This document shows, piece after piece, positions 1 through 38,653 of a stretch of DNA of 64,000 bases. Both the position numbers and the translations under genes were made by a program. Source of the stretch: Thamnaconus septentrionalis (Eukaryota > Chordata > Actinopteri > Tetraodontiformes > Monacanthidae); the NCBI GenBank assembly GCA_009823395.1, contig CM020504.1:21079540-21143539 (forward strand), in the 5' to 3' direction. The notes beneath the pieces were generated by a model. That model worked only from the letters and a program-made list of their open reading frames with translations, did no database searches and was not told the DNA's origin. The stretch's first letter is position 1. Each line of letters starts with the position of its first letter.

Positions 1-24822
<24,822 letters not shown>

Positions 24823-25054
24823 GGTGGACAGCTTGAGGAAGGAGGGGGAGAACCGGCGTTGTGAACAAGAGGGAGACGAGGCGATGAATCCTGGCTGTGT
24901 ATGTGCGACACTGCAGGGGAAACCACAAGCACCGCGGGGAAGGATGAAACACACCGGACCTTAGGCTCTGATCCCTTGTGAGGTTTAATTATTGTGAGGA
25001 GACGAAACAGTGCCGGTGGAACGAACACTTCCTCCGTGCACACGTATACGCGCG

Positions 25055-25119
<65 letters not shown>

Positions 25120-26520
25120 GCGCGTGTACCCACAGACACATAATACCCTGAAGATAGCCACCAAAAACCTGCTGGTACAATGGAGAGACTGCAGAGGGGA
25201 AATAAAGAGAGTCTCGCAGACCATGCGAGGGGAGATTCCACCCGTGGCACCTGACTGGTTGCTGGTACGCCTGAAGCTTCACAGACAAAGAACACAAACT
25301 TTTTTCTTTTTTTTTGCCCTTTTTACGTTTGCTCTTTGTTGACTTTGGTCTCTTACTTTTTCACCTGATGGAGGATCAGTCTGGGTTTTATTTTGGGATG
25401 GCTAATCGATGACAGTTGAACCAGCCCCATCTGCTGTTCAGAAACAACAAAACAAAAGAAAACAACGGTGCTATTGGCTTGATCTGAAATTATCCTGTTT
25501 TTAAATTTGTCCCTGGATTTTATTTAACTTTATCTGGCTACTTTTTGACTTTAAATGTTATTTTGTATTATTTATTGTTATTATTAGTTCTTAAACCTGC
25601 AGCAGGGTTTATCTCTGATTTTTATGTAAATATGGCTCTGCTTCCATCAGAGCCGACACGTGTTCTTTCACTACACAGACTGCGCTTATCACCTTTAATT
25701 TATTAATGAATTGCTGTATGTAATATATTGTGTAATAATGATAATAATCTCGACAAGACTGAAGGTGAGAACCGCTGTGTCAAGGATGGTGATGATTTTG
25801 CCGGAGATGGTGAGGATATTTTGTGTGAGCCACCACGGATGACGACCACAAGACTGACATGATTTCCTTTGTATATTTGGTGATTGTTTTGTCAAATATG
25901 TACATACAGTCTTGGTTCAGGCTTGGCGGGAGACTTAATGAGCTGAATAGGACTAAGGAAAACATTCACTTACACACATTTCTTGATTATTTAAAAAACA
26001 AAAAAGAAGAGAATCAAATTAATGTAAAAGTTTGTTTTGTATTTGCACTTTGCACCAATCACATATCATTATTTATTAGCTTGGTTCTTTCTGGTCAGCT
26101 GCCATTTTGTTTAGGGTCCATTCCCCCCTCACCCCCCCCACCGCAATGGGATTATTTGTGCATTGATGTTTGTATTTAAAAAAAAAAAAAAACGTTGAGC
26201 TCATGTGTGATTATTAGGTTTTACAACCTCACCGTTGTAAGCAATATCATGATTCTGTAGCTGATAGAGACGGTGGAGCTGAGGGACGACGCGATGTGAG
26301 ATGTACGTATGTGTGAAGCCATCCTGATCAAACTGCGCACATGCACATATTCTATCAACAGGTTCAATTTACGTATCCAAAAAAAAGGTAAAATATTTTT
26401 GGATCTATGAAACCCTTAAAAAACTATTGTATTCATGTTTTATTGCAAAGATGTAAAATATGACATGTGTGAGTTGAAAAAAAATCATGATAAGAAAAAT
26501 AAAATATGCCAAGAATTTGA
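24823..26520 (+). other. nbea: Probable nbea 3' untranslated region
   Basis: AT-rich sequence follows the stop codon without further coding exons. An AATAAA hexamer at 25201-25206 and another at 26498-26503 are possible poly(A) signals; I favour the second because a long 3' UTR is usual for this gene, but only transcript ends would decide. A CA repeat sits at 25059-25116. Confidence 0.5.
25059..25116. repeat. (CA)n microsatellite in the nbea 3' UTR
   Basis: An uninterrupted CA tract of about 58 bp, preceded by CG-containing alternating purine-pyrimidine sequence, a combination prone to Z-DNA. Confidence 0.95.
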
Positions 26521-27505
26521 ATGACTTGATTTGTTTTTTTAAATGGGTCAAGCAGTCAGTTTCACTGTGTGTTTTTTTCCCCTGATGTGTAGCTGCAGAA
26601 AGCACAATAAGTTGTTGTGGACAGTTTATTTTGAAACACTTGGCTTCAAGGGAAAACTTTGCCTTCAAATGAGGGCTAACATGCCATTCGCTACACACAC
26701 TTCTTCGTGGAGACAGCTTGCCTTCATACTTTTTTTAAAATTTTTTTTAAAGATCTGGCGTTGAATTGCCCTCTCCTTCAGTCGCTTATGTGGAGGTAAG
26801 TCCCCTTTTACAAAACCAAACATAACACCAGGTAGTGAAATTACACATTTGTAAGGTAACACTTCATAACAGCCTGACAGTGATTCTGCGGTACTGGATA
26901 ATGTCACAGAATTTATGGTGTAAATGGCATTATTCGGTGTCAATTTCACTGAACTTACATCATTTCCGCGGCCTGAAGCAATTCCATAAAAAAAAAAAAA
27001 AAAAATGGAAAAAAAAATATGACTTGGGCCACTTGCTGCCACACCTGGGCTTTCACTTTAGTGCTTAGTTTAAACAGGAGGTTGGAAGTGAGTTGGCAAC
27101 ACTGCTAAAAAATTCAATGTCCCCACATTGTGAGAGAGCGATTCATTGTCCCCACACAAAAAGTACTTCAGCTATACCAGAGAAGACCGCGTATTTAGTT
27201 GTTTACAAAACAACACTTTTAACCTCTTTTTCCAGTATACTGCAAAGTCGAGGGCCAGCAGAGTCCAGTAGATGGCGACATGGGGCCAGGCAGAAGCAGC
27301 AATTACAGTGAACGTTACTGGCCTAATTATTAATCACGTTGACGTTTGTAAAGATACTGGGGCAAATGCAGTGTGGTTACCTCGTACTTATCCACAACAT
27401 TGACCCTTTCTTCAAATTAAGCCAACAGATGCGTACTTCTCCTGTATCTCATTGTTTCCATATATCTCTGATTTCACTGAAAGCAAATTGGAGATGATAG
27501 CAAAA

Positions 27506-27544
<39 letters not shown>

Positions 27545-28424
27545 CTTTGGTTTAGCTGAAACAGAGAGGCGCCGAACAAACCACAGCAATTCTGACACCT
27601 GCATGTAAGTAACGGCTTTAAATTCTGTCGGGTTCTAACTGTTCGAGACATTGAAAGCAAAGGGACCTTAAACCGTCGAAGTTTGACCAAAATATGCAAC
27701 GTTTTCGAAGCTATCCGATTTTAGCCACGTAGCTAATTGAGTGTGTAACCACTGGCCAAACAGCTCCAAGAGTTCTGCCTTTGACATAATATCTATCTTA
27801 TACTGTCTGTTACTGAGGTTTTATGGAGCTACGTGTGTTTAAAACGTTAAAGGTGGGCCTAGAAGTAAAACATTTGTTTTGCTGTCTGTTTCCTCTTTCG
27901 TTTTCGTCCTCTTTTTATGTATGTATGTATTTATCTATTTTACCATTCTTTACAAATGACTCCTGTTGGATATGTGAAATAAGTCTAAGGATTGAGGACA
28001 GGCTCTATCTAATGTGGCTAGGTAGGGACATCCAGCAATTCTTTATCTGTCATTGTCTTTCTGAAGAAACATGGCGAAGAGTTCCATTTCTTGACATTGC
28101 CCTAGTTTTTAATGCTCTAATTCACGGATTATTGAAAACGCAGTTTACAGACATGCTGGGCAAAGCATCACTTTAAAGATGTACTATGTACAGCAGTGAA
28201 TATGTCACTTAAGAAAAAAAGGAATTCACAGAACTGATTCTGTGTTGCGCCTTTTTCTGCAGCAGTAAGCTACTTTTCTCCTCCTGTTCTTTAATTATCT
28301 TCATTGTTAGAATGTGTCCTTTCGAGGGGATTTGTCATCTTCATTCTCTCATGCCTGCAAGTCGCTTCAGTTCTGCGTGTGCTTCTATCGTTGGCATCCT
28401 CCAGATGCACGTCCCCATCCTGGG
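26521..28424. other. nbea-sertm1 intergenic region and probable sertm1 3' UTR
   Basis: No coding exon seen on either strand. The right part is expected to hold the sertm1 3' UTR, since that gene runs leftward. A (CAA)n tract lies at 27507-27545 and A/T runs near 26989-27003. The two genes converge tail-to-tail here. Confidence 0.6.
27507..27545. repeat. (CAA)n trinucleotide microsatellite
   Basis: About 12 units of ACA/CAA in a row, non-coding on both strands in context. Confidence 0.9.
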
Positions 28425-28766
28425 TCACGCTGACAGTGCGGACATGGTGGACCTCTGGGACGTGATGCTGCAGATCTCCATGTTTGTGAAGGAGCTCCCT
28501 CCCTCGCTGCTGCAGTCGGGCACGGAGGACGAGGAGGAGATGATGTTTTTGAGCCTGTGCAGCGAGATGATGAGCAGCGTCAGCAGGAACGTCAGCAGGC
28601 CGAGGAAGAGCCACACGTAGATGTAGACGTTGCCCTGGCGTCCTTGCGACGAGGCAGCAGCCGACGTGGATGCCGAGGTCGGTGAGAAACGGAGGAAGGT
28701 GCCGTTGTCCACAGGAGGGATCCCAGTCTCGTTCTGATCAATCAGCGGAACGTCCATGCCCGACAT
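28425..28766 (-). CDS. sertm1: Serine-rich and transmembrane domain-containing protein 1
   Basis: A 113-residue single-pass membrane protein of unknown biochemical role. The start chosen is ATG at 28766 (MSGMDVPLIDQ), not the upstream in-frame Met at 28877, because the family is about 107 residues and the extra N-terminus is a run of Phe/Val with no likeness to it. Two N-glycosylation sequons (N12-E-T, N21-G-T) precede a Ser/Ala/Thr-rich stretch. A transmembrane helix follows at about residues 47-69 (VYIYVWLFLGLLTFLLTLLI), then the conserved cytosolic HRLKNIISSSSS and SSFTNMEICSITSQRSTMS. A possible splice acceptor (GATCAG) lies 5 nt before the start codon, so upstream exons are probably non-coding. 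It converges on nbea. The alternative, its paralog SERTM2, is less likely because the neighbours match SERTM1. Confidence 0.93.
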   Translation of the reverse strand: MSGMDVPLIDQNETGIPPVDNGTFLRFSPTSASTSAAASSQGRQGNVYIYVWLFLGLLTFLLTLLIISLHRLKNIISSSSSVPDCSSEGGSSFTNMEICSITSQRSTMSALSA

Positions 28767-31034
28767 GCTGGCTGATCGTTTGGCACAGAAAGAGAAAAAT
28801 GAGGGATTTAGTGAAACAAAACTGTGGAAAAAAACAACAAAAAAACTAAAAAACACCACCACAGTTAAGCTCGGCATTAATATTTTAAAGGCGAGAGATT
28901 CTCTTGTCTGCTGACGCCGCCAGAGACTTATTTTCTCCCTTCAGGACTGTTCAGCGTGTCTGACGCTTGCTGACAAAAAAGCTTTCAGCCGTATGCTTGG
29001 ATTTGGCTGAGATTAAGAGGAAGACTGACAACTCTTTTACAATTCAGATTCAAGGCAGCAACTTTCTCCAGGCTGCGGCAGCAACATATTTCTATCAAAG
29101 ATTTGTACTAACAGTTATGATGATTAAAGATTAGAGGCACTACGACATCCTTGTTTTAATTTATTAAAGTTTTAATAGTATAGAAAATGACTATATTGAC
29201 ACGACCAAGTGTCCTCGCTCGTGTAAAGGCCCAGTGTGTGGAAATTTCAAGGGAACAAGTTGGCCCCCACTGGCCGCATTAAAGGACCTTTTAAAAGCCT
29301 TTTTACTGCCCTGCTGCGGCCGTCAAGTGTGACTGGTCGTCAGGCAGCCGGACTGACTGATAGAGGAGGGCCTGACGAGGTTGACCAGCAGGGGGAGTGC
29401 TCGTCTCATGAACGACCTATCAAGCCTGCAGCCGGGAGTCACTTGAGGTCGTCTTAAATGAAGGCATCCTTATCTGATGAAATTAACCTCCACATAATCA
29501 GCTTCCACAAAGACAGCTGAGGGCCCGGCAGCCCTTCTCCACTGCCTATTAAACGCTAATAATGTTCCACTGCAAATTGCCTCGTGGCAGCAACGCTGGC
29601 CGGGAAGCCTGGTCAAGTAGAGATGCTCGCCGGGCCGCAGAGGGAGTCTGCTCTGCATCTCACCCTGCATCCGGAAGTGATCTATGACAGCAGATAGAGG
29701 CACTTCAAAGGGAGGAATAATAGAGCGTGATGAGACTGGAAGCGGGAGGTCAGCGCTCAGACAGCGGCGGGAGCTTATTCCTGTCTCTCTTTCTCTCACA
29801 TCTGTCACTTTTCCTCCCCCACAGCGCCCCAATCCTTTTTTTTGTGCTTTTCACCAAAGATCCGTGCTTGGTTTTATTATCGTAATGGGAGCGAAAGAAA
29901 CCCATTCATTGTTCTTCTTTTATGAGCTGCATGGAGCTGCATGATGTTGGGCCGCAGAGCGGGGAGCTGTGTACGCATAGAAAAAGCACAACCTTTATTA
30001 TGTGACTTGCACAGTGCCAGTGGAGTTGGGGAGAGCAGCAGCACTGGAACTGAGCAAAGTATTCATTAGCACACAAAGCAGGAAAACATGGAAACCGTGT
30101 TGCAAAGTAAAATTGTCTTAGCTAAGAATCAGAAAAGTGGCAATAAACAATGTCTGATTAGAAGATAGGGAGCGCACTTAGTCAGTGTCAATATCAACAT
30201 CAGTCTTTCCATGAAAAGATCGGTCTGTCGGTCTCTCAAAGGATGGAACAAGCACCCAACTGCAGGTGTTCCTGTCACCGACCTCGTAGAGGCATCAGTT
30301 TCCAGGTATCTGTGCCCTTTGTGACCTCACGGACATCACTCTCTGTAGCCACATGTATTGGTAAACAATTTCTGAATAAGTTGAGTCAGAATGAACCTGT
30401 CCTCACTTGTGGGGCGTTCACTGACACGCTGGAGGCACATCGAAAACACGGTGAAGCGGCTTTTTTACGCAGTATGGAAACTTTAATGTTGTGTACACAC
30501 AACACAGCTTTTGAAAGAATCGCTTCCCACCCCCTACTAATCTTGTATAGCCGTAACACTTTTAAATTTTGTTTTCATAGCTCTAGGATTCTTCTCTCCA
30601 CGATAGAGAAGAAAGTTTCTGCTCTCTTCGATTTAAAGGCCACTGTGCCTTTGGGGGAAATCACAGTGGAATAACGAGGGACGAGTAGTAGCAGAGTCTC
30701 TCTCTATTTTCTTTTCAAAAGACTCCCAGTCGTCTACCAAGCCTTTAGGGGAGGGCGGGGGGAATTGTCTTGCCACTTTTGCTGAGCTCTCTGCAGACTG
30801 TCAACAAATTAAAGCTTCATGATGAAGCTCCAACCCATTCATCCACTGCTTCTTTTTTTTTTTGTTTTGTTCATTGATTGGTCGATATAGGCGCTGAATC
30901 AAAAGTGTTTATGAATCTAAATCCACAAATCTCACTCTTTTCACAAACAGCCTTGAGTTTCTTTCGATTTGTTGCCTCAGATTGTGCCAATTATCGTCGT
31001 GCCTGTGACTTCCGAGGGCTCGCTTCACCTTCCC

Positions 31035-31061
31035 GCCGCCGCCGCCGCCGCCGCCGCCGCT
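31035..31061. repeat. (GCC)n trinucleotide repeat
   Basis: About nine GCC units in an intergenic setting; the open frame through it (poly-Arg) has no coding context. Confidence 0.85.
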
Positions 31062-31305
31062 GTTTCCTTATCTCCTCGGCTGCCGCTCTCCTGTCACCCA
31101 CTCCTCCACTCTCTACGGTTTGCTTTTGTTAATGATATGTTGTTTTGAAACCGGTGATGAGGCTCGTTCATTGTGTTCTGAAGTGGCTGATAATTGGGCC
31201 TAATGATGCTTTTTGTATCCTGGCAACAACCTGCGTGCAGTTCTTTTTCCCGCTAATCTGCTTTAAGAGGCCGACCAGGCAGTCCCACCGAGGCTGAAGG
31301 GGTTA

Positions 31306-31306
<1 letters not shown>

Positions 31307-31352
<46 letters not shown>
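31307..31352. repeat. (AC)n microsatellite
   Basis: Uninterrupted AC tract of 46 bp. Confidence 0.95.
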
Positions 31353-31353
<1 letters not shown>

Positions 31354-34300
31354 GCCTACGTCTGATAAAATGTGTTATGAAGCCTGTAGTATTTTCCTAT
31401 GTATTGTGAGACTAAACCAGAAATCACCCAGCTGATAATCAGAAAGTCGTGTCTCGGAAAAATCTCAACGCTTGGGTTTTTATAACTTGGGATTGAGTTT
31501 TCTTGTCTCTGTTGACGAAATTCACCGTCGTGTCTGCTATTCAACCTCTGTTCAGCTTCTATTTTGTGAAGGTCTCCTCTACATAAGAAATACCCCCCCC
31601 CAGCTCCCACAGCTGAATATTTGAGCTAAGTATATTGACATTTGTCCGGAGTCTGACACTATTGAAGACTTTTCACATATTAATTCCCAGGGCATGTAAA
31701 TTCTCTCTTTGCTCAATAAGAAACTCATTATAAGAGGAGCAAGTGCAATTACTTAGAAGCCAAGCTGGGGATAATATTGAGCCAAACCTGAATTCTAATG
31801 AGGACAAACAGTGAAATGAGGGTAAACTTATGAAAAAAAAAGTGCCTGCTGCCTTCAGATAGAGGTTGGGTGCTGTGCATTGTGGGAATTTCCACGTAAA
31901 ATAATTCAAATTTTCCAGATTTAAAGTGAGTCCCAGGTCTAAATATTGAGCACAAGGCAGCGCAGCAGCGGGTTTTTCAGACCCCTGCTGTGTGAATATC
32001 CATCAGCAGTGTTTGAGTCCTTTCAGGGTTTTTTTCACGGTTGCACCATGTAACCACGTCCGTGTCAAGGATGTCACCATGATACCATTTTCAAATTAAC
32101 AGCAGGGGGAATTTTGACCATCTGTTCCTCTGGCAGACAAAAGATTTTGTCCTTTCTCTTCTCCAACAACATCTGTCCATCTGAATGTCTTTGATTATCC
32201 TGCGGTTTTTAATCAGCTCTTTGGCTGATCTTGTTTTGCTCAGATCTCAGGTCATGTCTCTTTTTGAAATGGCAGAATGGAGTTGATTGTTCTTTTTTTC
32301 CCTTTAAAGCTCTTTTTAAAATTGCTTTATTGAACAGATCCAAAACATGTACGACTGGCAAATTGATGATCGGAGGGAGTGAGTTCAGTTCAGTTCTTAT
32401 TTCAGAAAGTAATTTAAAGCTTCCATACTATTCCTATTTTCAGATGTTTATTTTTCATTGCAGACTCCAGAGCCCTCTGTGACATCAGCACATGTACGTT
32501 CTGATAAGTTGGGCATGCAAAAGAAATGAAAGATGTTTTTTTCTCATTATTATTCTCACTCTCTCACTCTCTTACTGTTCTTATTCATTCTCATTTTCTG
32601 GTCTGTTCACTGGCTGGCTGGAACCGTTGAATTCTCAAATTAGAGAAAAGAGACTGAAAATGACTCCATCATTTACTTGGCACCTGTTATTAATTTGTTT
32701 TTCTTTCTAAAAGACTTTGGATTTGGAGGCCAGTCTTTTTCCTCTCTATTATTTTGCCCTCAATACTTTCCTTATTCTCTGTATCCAGGCTTGAAACTCA
32801 TAAACACCTCCAGGCAGATTTGCTTGACACTTCTGTGGATATTTTCCTACGATTTTATTCAGTGTCAGCGCTCTCACCTGGGCTCTCACCTCAACTCTGG
32901 GTATAATCCATGCTTCAGCAATCTCTGCTGCACACTCCTCATGCCAAGACTACCTTGGGCAAAGTTTGGACTTTTCAAAATTGAATGGCTTTCCTGTCCA
33001 TCGGCTCCACTTTTGCAGTGTTTGGTCTCTACGCAGCTTGTATTTTCCATCCACCTGCTGTCTGAACCCTCAGCCGGTGAGTCGTGACTCTGAAAATTCC
33101 CATCTGGTCCCGATCAATCTTCCTCCGGAGCGGCGTGATCTCTTCTCGTCCCTCCTCAAACAGCCTCCTCCTCCTCGGCAGGCAGGCGGGGTTTGCTCGG
33201 GAAGACTCCTCCTGAGACGTTGAGCTTCCTCTGCTCCACTTCCTCTGTTCCTTGCCCTCCATCTCGTTCCCCTTTTCATCATCTCCTTATAATCTTCCTT
33301 AACAGTCAGAGCGCTCAGTTTAGCCTCATTCCCCCTCTCTTATGTTCACACGAACAGGCTGTGTGTGCTGCCTTGAATGTGTTGCACAGTTTCGTTTTCT
33401 AAGTTGTTAACAGAACGAGTTTGAAAATTGCCACAAACAGTTTTGGTGTACTGTGCACTGATTTATTTTATTTTATTTTATTTTGTTTTTATTTTTTGCT
33501 TGATGGCACACAACATTTATGTAATCACTAAATAGGCCAATATATTAATGCAAATTGTTTATTTTAAGCCATGAATTATTTGGTTGATCATTTAAGAGCT
33601 GAATTATTACCATATCATTATTTTCGGCCTATTTTCGGCCCTGTAGTTGGTGATTTACATGATGCCACAGCTGGTAGCAGAAACAAGTGTGGTCACATGG
33701 GACGTCTGACAGTGATGACTAGTATGAACATTGTCTGCAATGTACTTTCTTACCATCAGATGGTGCCAAATCTCACACGCTGGGCCTTAAAAAAAATGTT
33801 ACTACTTGAGGTGGAAAATATCCTCCGCCGTTCCTGACCTTATTGCAGGCTCCACATGTAGCCGCTTCAGTATTCACAGAAAACTTAACTTCCCTGCCGA
33901 GCGACGTTCTGTTGACAGCTCTGGCTCGGCTCTGGCTTTTTAGCTCCATGAATAATGCACATCGTTCAATCCGCATGTGGCAAAATGTCATCGCATTTGA
34001 GCCCGACTCTTTGTGGCGTGCACGCGTGTGCGTGCCGTGCACATCCGTCCCAACACTGTTGTCAAAGCGCACACTGAGCCGAGAGCAGAGGCGCCGTCGG
34101 AGGGAAGCTCGCGGCCCATATATGCTTTTCCAACTCGTAGTGTACGCTGCAAAAAGCCAAACGCCTCAAACAACAGATTGCAGCGGCATTTGGAAACGGC
34201 CCAAGAGTGTTGATTTTTTAACCCTGGAAGATATGTCAATATCTTAATCCCATCTGAAAACTGACTGTTGTCTTACTGGCACAATTTCCAAATTGCCTCT

Positions 34301-35481
34301 GCCGCTCCAAATACCAGAGATAACTCACAGAGAGGTCAGAGATATGACGGATTAAAGATTTAGAAGACGACAGAGGATCTCAAGACATTTTTTTTACATT
34401 TTTTTTTTTAACCAAAGCACCACATAATCCCTCCTTTCAAGGACCATTTTAGCATTTATTTTGAAAGAATAAGAACGTTTTAAGATAAAACTCCAAAGAT
34501 AAGAGTCCTACCAGCACCCAAAAGCACAGGCGCAAATGAATCTGCAGCAAGCGAATGATTTGATTGCTCTTTTTTACATTTGAATGGTGAAGACTGATGG
34601 CCCACCTGAGCGCACTCACCACACGGCCAGCGTTATTGGCTGCCACCTGATTCTCTCAGATATTCAGTGCAACAAATTGGGGATCACAAACAGGAATGTT
34701 GCTGCTGTTGCAGAGAGGAAGACGACACAAGCACAAACACAGAAACTGTAATAACATAATAATTTAAGGATTTATGGTCACCAACCCAGTTTGGATAATG
34801 AGCTCTTTTTTGCCCATCTGTTTGCATCAGTTAATTATTCTGATAGATTCAGCACCGCTTTCCCACCTGCAGCTCCCGATTTACATCAAAATGTGATTTT
34901 GTTTCACCTCAGGAAACAGTCCTTCTGTTTTGCTGGTGTTTCTTTTTGGCTCCCTGTTGTTTCTGTCATCTCGGTCTCTGATTGTGACTGCCCACTCTTG
35001 GCGTGGTGGACTTTGTGACAGTGTTAATTCCTCCTCCTACCCTGCACTCCCTCAACTTCTTTCCTCACCAGACTAACTTCTTTCTGTATCTTTAACTATT
35101 CAGTGCTTCTCTGCTTGCTCTCTGCCTCTGCAGGCACCAGTGGAGCACTGAATGAAGTTGCCCTCAACTGAAAACAGACACACACACACACACACACACA
35201 AATATCCCTGCCATACGGTGAATAGTGGCTCATTGTAGATGCGACTCCTCTCTCCCCCTGGAGTCTCCCTCCATAAATTGACTTGACAAGATTTTTACTT
35301 TAAAGCAAGCAACGGCGTCGACACATACGTGACATATTAGGTGGGAATGGGAAAACGAGATGACAGACCTGCTTGTCTTCCTCTCTGGGCTTCACGTCGT
35401 GCAGAAATCCATCCTGTTGCTCTTGGGCTTTTCAGCGGAACATCAAATCTGCTGCCCTTGAGATCTTTCACATGAGCCTGC

Positions 35482-35486
<5 letters not shown>

Positions 35487-35557
<71 letters not shown>

Positions 35558-35612
35558 CCCCCCACCTCTCTCCCTCTCTCTTCCTCTCTCCCTCTCTCTC
35601 TCTCTCTCTCCC
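35487..35612. repeat. Long (CT)n-rich polypyrimidine tract
   Basis: About 125 bp almost purely pyrimidine on the + strand, in three CT blocks broken by CC, ACTG and CCCC. Open frames reading Ser-Leu or Arg-Glu here are artefacts. Confidence 0.95.
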
Positions 35613-38106
35613 TCCCTCCCAGATTAAGACACGCAAATGTGGACCCTCTCTGTGAGCGGGCTGACATCTGTGCCAGTGATACAATGTCAATTTTTCAGCG
35701 TTAAATTTATGATTCCAACATCTTTTTTTTTGCGAATCGCCGCCTTGTGTTGTTCACCCCCCCGCTACAAGAGGGTTCCATGCAGGCAACCAAAGTTATT
35801 TTGTCCTGTTCCAGCCCAGCCAGGCGTTGTGCCTGTGACAAACCAATGGGTCGAAGTGTTTTTTATTTTTTTAATCACGGTACTTCTAATGGAGAAAAAA
35901 CACACAGTGTTGCTTTAAGAAGTAAGAACGAGAGTGAGGGCCAATCACACCACCTCCCCCGCCCCCGCCCCTCCCCGCCCTCTCACCTCCCCTGTGCTGA
36001 TCATCACTTTCCAATACAGTTCAAAACATAATGAGCAGCACATTCCCAGGTCAGCAGGCTGCCCGATAATGACTTCTAACAGATAAATGCAGCGTGATAA
36101 ATGGATTGATAGTTGACCACAAAATCCTCCCGGTGCACATGCTGCATCATTTACCTCGGAGGTCTCTCACGTTCACGCTGTTTGACCGTCAGCCAGCTGC
36201 AGCCGTGCACATTTGTTAGGAGCAATAACTCAGTTGTGTCGACAGACGGAGCGGCTCTAGGTAGCAGCAAGCGACTGCTGGCTGACTGTGAAGAGAAACA
36301 GCCTTTAACACCTCCTGTCCGTTCTCACCTCCTCATCCCTCTCACAGATTTTCTTTTCCTCTCTCTCGAAAAAAAAGAAAAAAAAAGAAAAAAGAATAGG
36401 ATCACAAACCCAGTGCGGCAGATGGAACATTTCCTCGCCCCTTTTGATTTATCTCACTCATCCATCTGGTCACCAGCTGAACGGTTGGGGAATGGGAGGC
36501 AAAACTGGGAAGGTGTGTGTGTGTTTTAACGTGCACCTGGCAGCCATGTGAAGAATTTCTCCCACAAAACTCCCACTATGTTTCATAGCCACACAGTAAT
36601 TGTCAAAGGTGCCATTCTAAAGTGCCAAACAAGAAACAGCGAACTGCAAAGTTGTTTGGTTTCCTACTCTGGGGAGCATCAGGCACCTGCATTATAAATC
36701 CCACCAAGCCTGCATCTTCATCCTGTGTTCTTGGCTTAATTTAGCAAAATTCTGCTGTGAGTGGGGAAAAAAACATCCTTTCAAAAATTCAAATTGTCCC
36801 TTTGCAATGTGATTTTAATGTAAAAGTTGTGCAGCACCCCAAGACAAGAAGGAAACTTTCTCTACTGAGGCTGTAGTCGTCCGAGTCAGAGTCTTATAGA
36901 CGAGGAGGCTGTTTGCACACGGACACTATTCATGAAGATGGAAATGGTGCGGCAGATAACACCTGTCTCAGCTCTGTGCGGGGGAACGAGACGCCTCCTC
37001 CTGCAGATGCCTCTGCCTGCCGCCATCTGCCCGCTGACACGGGCAGCAGGAGGGAGTCGCAGCAGAGGAGAACAAAGACAGGCAGAAGGAGCAGATGATG
37101 ATGGTGTTACTGTGCTTCCAAGTCCAGCTCTGGCAGATCAAAATCTGAGAGCCAGGAGAGAAGGATTTAGATTTATCTGGAGGGCCAAGACACTTTCGAT
37201 TTTAACCAGCAGAGATGTGATGATTTTGTCAGTTTTGCATTGCTTTGACAAAAGTGTTTTGGTGTCTCATATCGATCGGGCAGTTTGGTTTCAGATGGAC
37301 TCAGTGAAGCAGAGCCAAGGGAAGTGGAAACTACAGTTGCACATGTGAACTGCATGGCAGCTTTACATCTGAAAACATTTTGGTTTTTCTGCCATGAAAA
37401 CAGTAAGGAGAGAGAAAGGTGAGAGACAGGCAGAAAACTAGATTAGTCACTGCCAGTCTGGTGACCAACACCTCAGCCTGAGCGTGCAGTATGTCAATGT
37501 TCATTTCATTTTAGATCAATTGTAAAATAAACATCAGCTGCACATTTTAGAATTTGTGTTTAAAAAAAATAGACCACCAAGTTCAAAAGTGTGCAAAAAT
37601 ATTTATTGCAATAAATATTGTGCTTTGAACTAATTTTTTTTTTTTGATTTTGATAATGATACAAAACTCAAAACCAGTGTCAGTCTTTATTATGACTGTT
37701 TCTTTCACCCCAGATTATTTCCTCAGCTCCTCTCTGCCCATCACACTTTGGTCGCCGTGTCCAAATCTTGGATGGGGAATCATTTCATGGCCGGTCCATT
37801 TTTTTTTTCTAAGAAGAGCCTGGAGCTAATAAGACCGGTGCAAGTGTGCGTGTCCTTGCCTCTCCGCAAATTTCAATATTCTTGTGTTAATTTCCATGTT
37901 TGTGTGTGTGACGGAGAGAGGGACTGAAGGATGGAGATAAGAGCGGCGCTCGGCCACCGCTGGCTTTTGGGCTAATCCCGGAAGGCGTGCCTGCCAATTC
38001 TGTGTCATTCCCTGATATCCTGGGCCTCTATTCCAGCCCGGCACCGCTGCCCTTGTTAGGACACAAGTCTCTGCACTGCATGATAATGAGGGAGAGAGAC
38101 TCACAG

Positions 38107-38108
<2 letters not shown>

Positions 38109-38138
<30 letters not shown>
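38109..38138. repeat. (GA)n microsatellite
   Basis: About 30 bp of uninterrupted GA. Confidence 0.9.
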
Positions 38139-38139
<1 letters not shown>

Positions 38140-38621
38140 CTGTCATCTGCATCCCCAGACTATTTTGGGATGAAAGCCGGTCTGTGCGTGTTTTTGGGGG
38201 GTTTGCTGCAGCCGTCCCTCCGCTAGACTGGCAGGAGAGGAGTTAAACTTCTAAGCAAGAGCAAAGAGACTTGTCAGTTGCTAGCGTCTTCGCTCATGGA
38301 AGGGGTGCAGCTCATCCAATTTGCAATGGGGAAGAGCGTAATGAATTCAGGACAAGAAGGCTTCACTTGTCTTCTCGTTTTAGAGGAAAAGCACTTCAGC
38401 ACCCGCTAATAAGAGGAGGGTCGTTTAAAACATGTTTTCCTCGTCTCCGAGAAGTGATGTTCACTTAAGGAGTTCAAAGATTTTTGCAGATCAGAGGACG
38501 GCCCTCCAAAAAAAAAAAATCCCTTTGACTACAGTCACGCTTTTAGTCTCATGCCGGCGTCACGCCAATCAAAATGAGCAGCACAGATCTGAGAGCGTGG
38601 AGGCATAACAGTGACACACAC

Positions 38622-38653
38622 ACAGGACGGCAGCCTGACAGGACGGCAGCCTG
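38622..38653. repeat. Perfect 16-bp tandem duplication
   Basis: The unit ACAGGACGGCAGCCTG occurs twice head-to-tail without a mismatch. Confidence 0.9.

Noticed and set aside
28312..28620. 102-codon + strand open frame near 28.4 kb
   Set aside because: It is the mirror of sertm1 on the other strand; the - strand product matches a known protein and this one does not.
28767..28877. N-terminal extension of sertm1 to the Met at 28877
   Set aside because: A run of Phe and Val with no family likeness; a likely splice acceptor lies between it and the real start.
35487..35612. A regulatory GAGA-type element
   Set aside because: Nothing beyond simple CT repeat; no gene start nearby.
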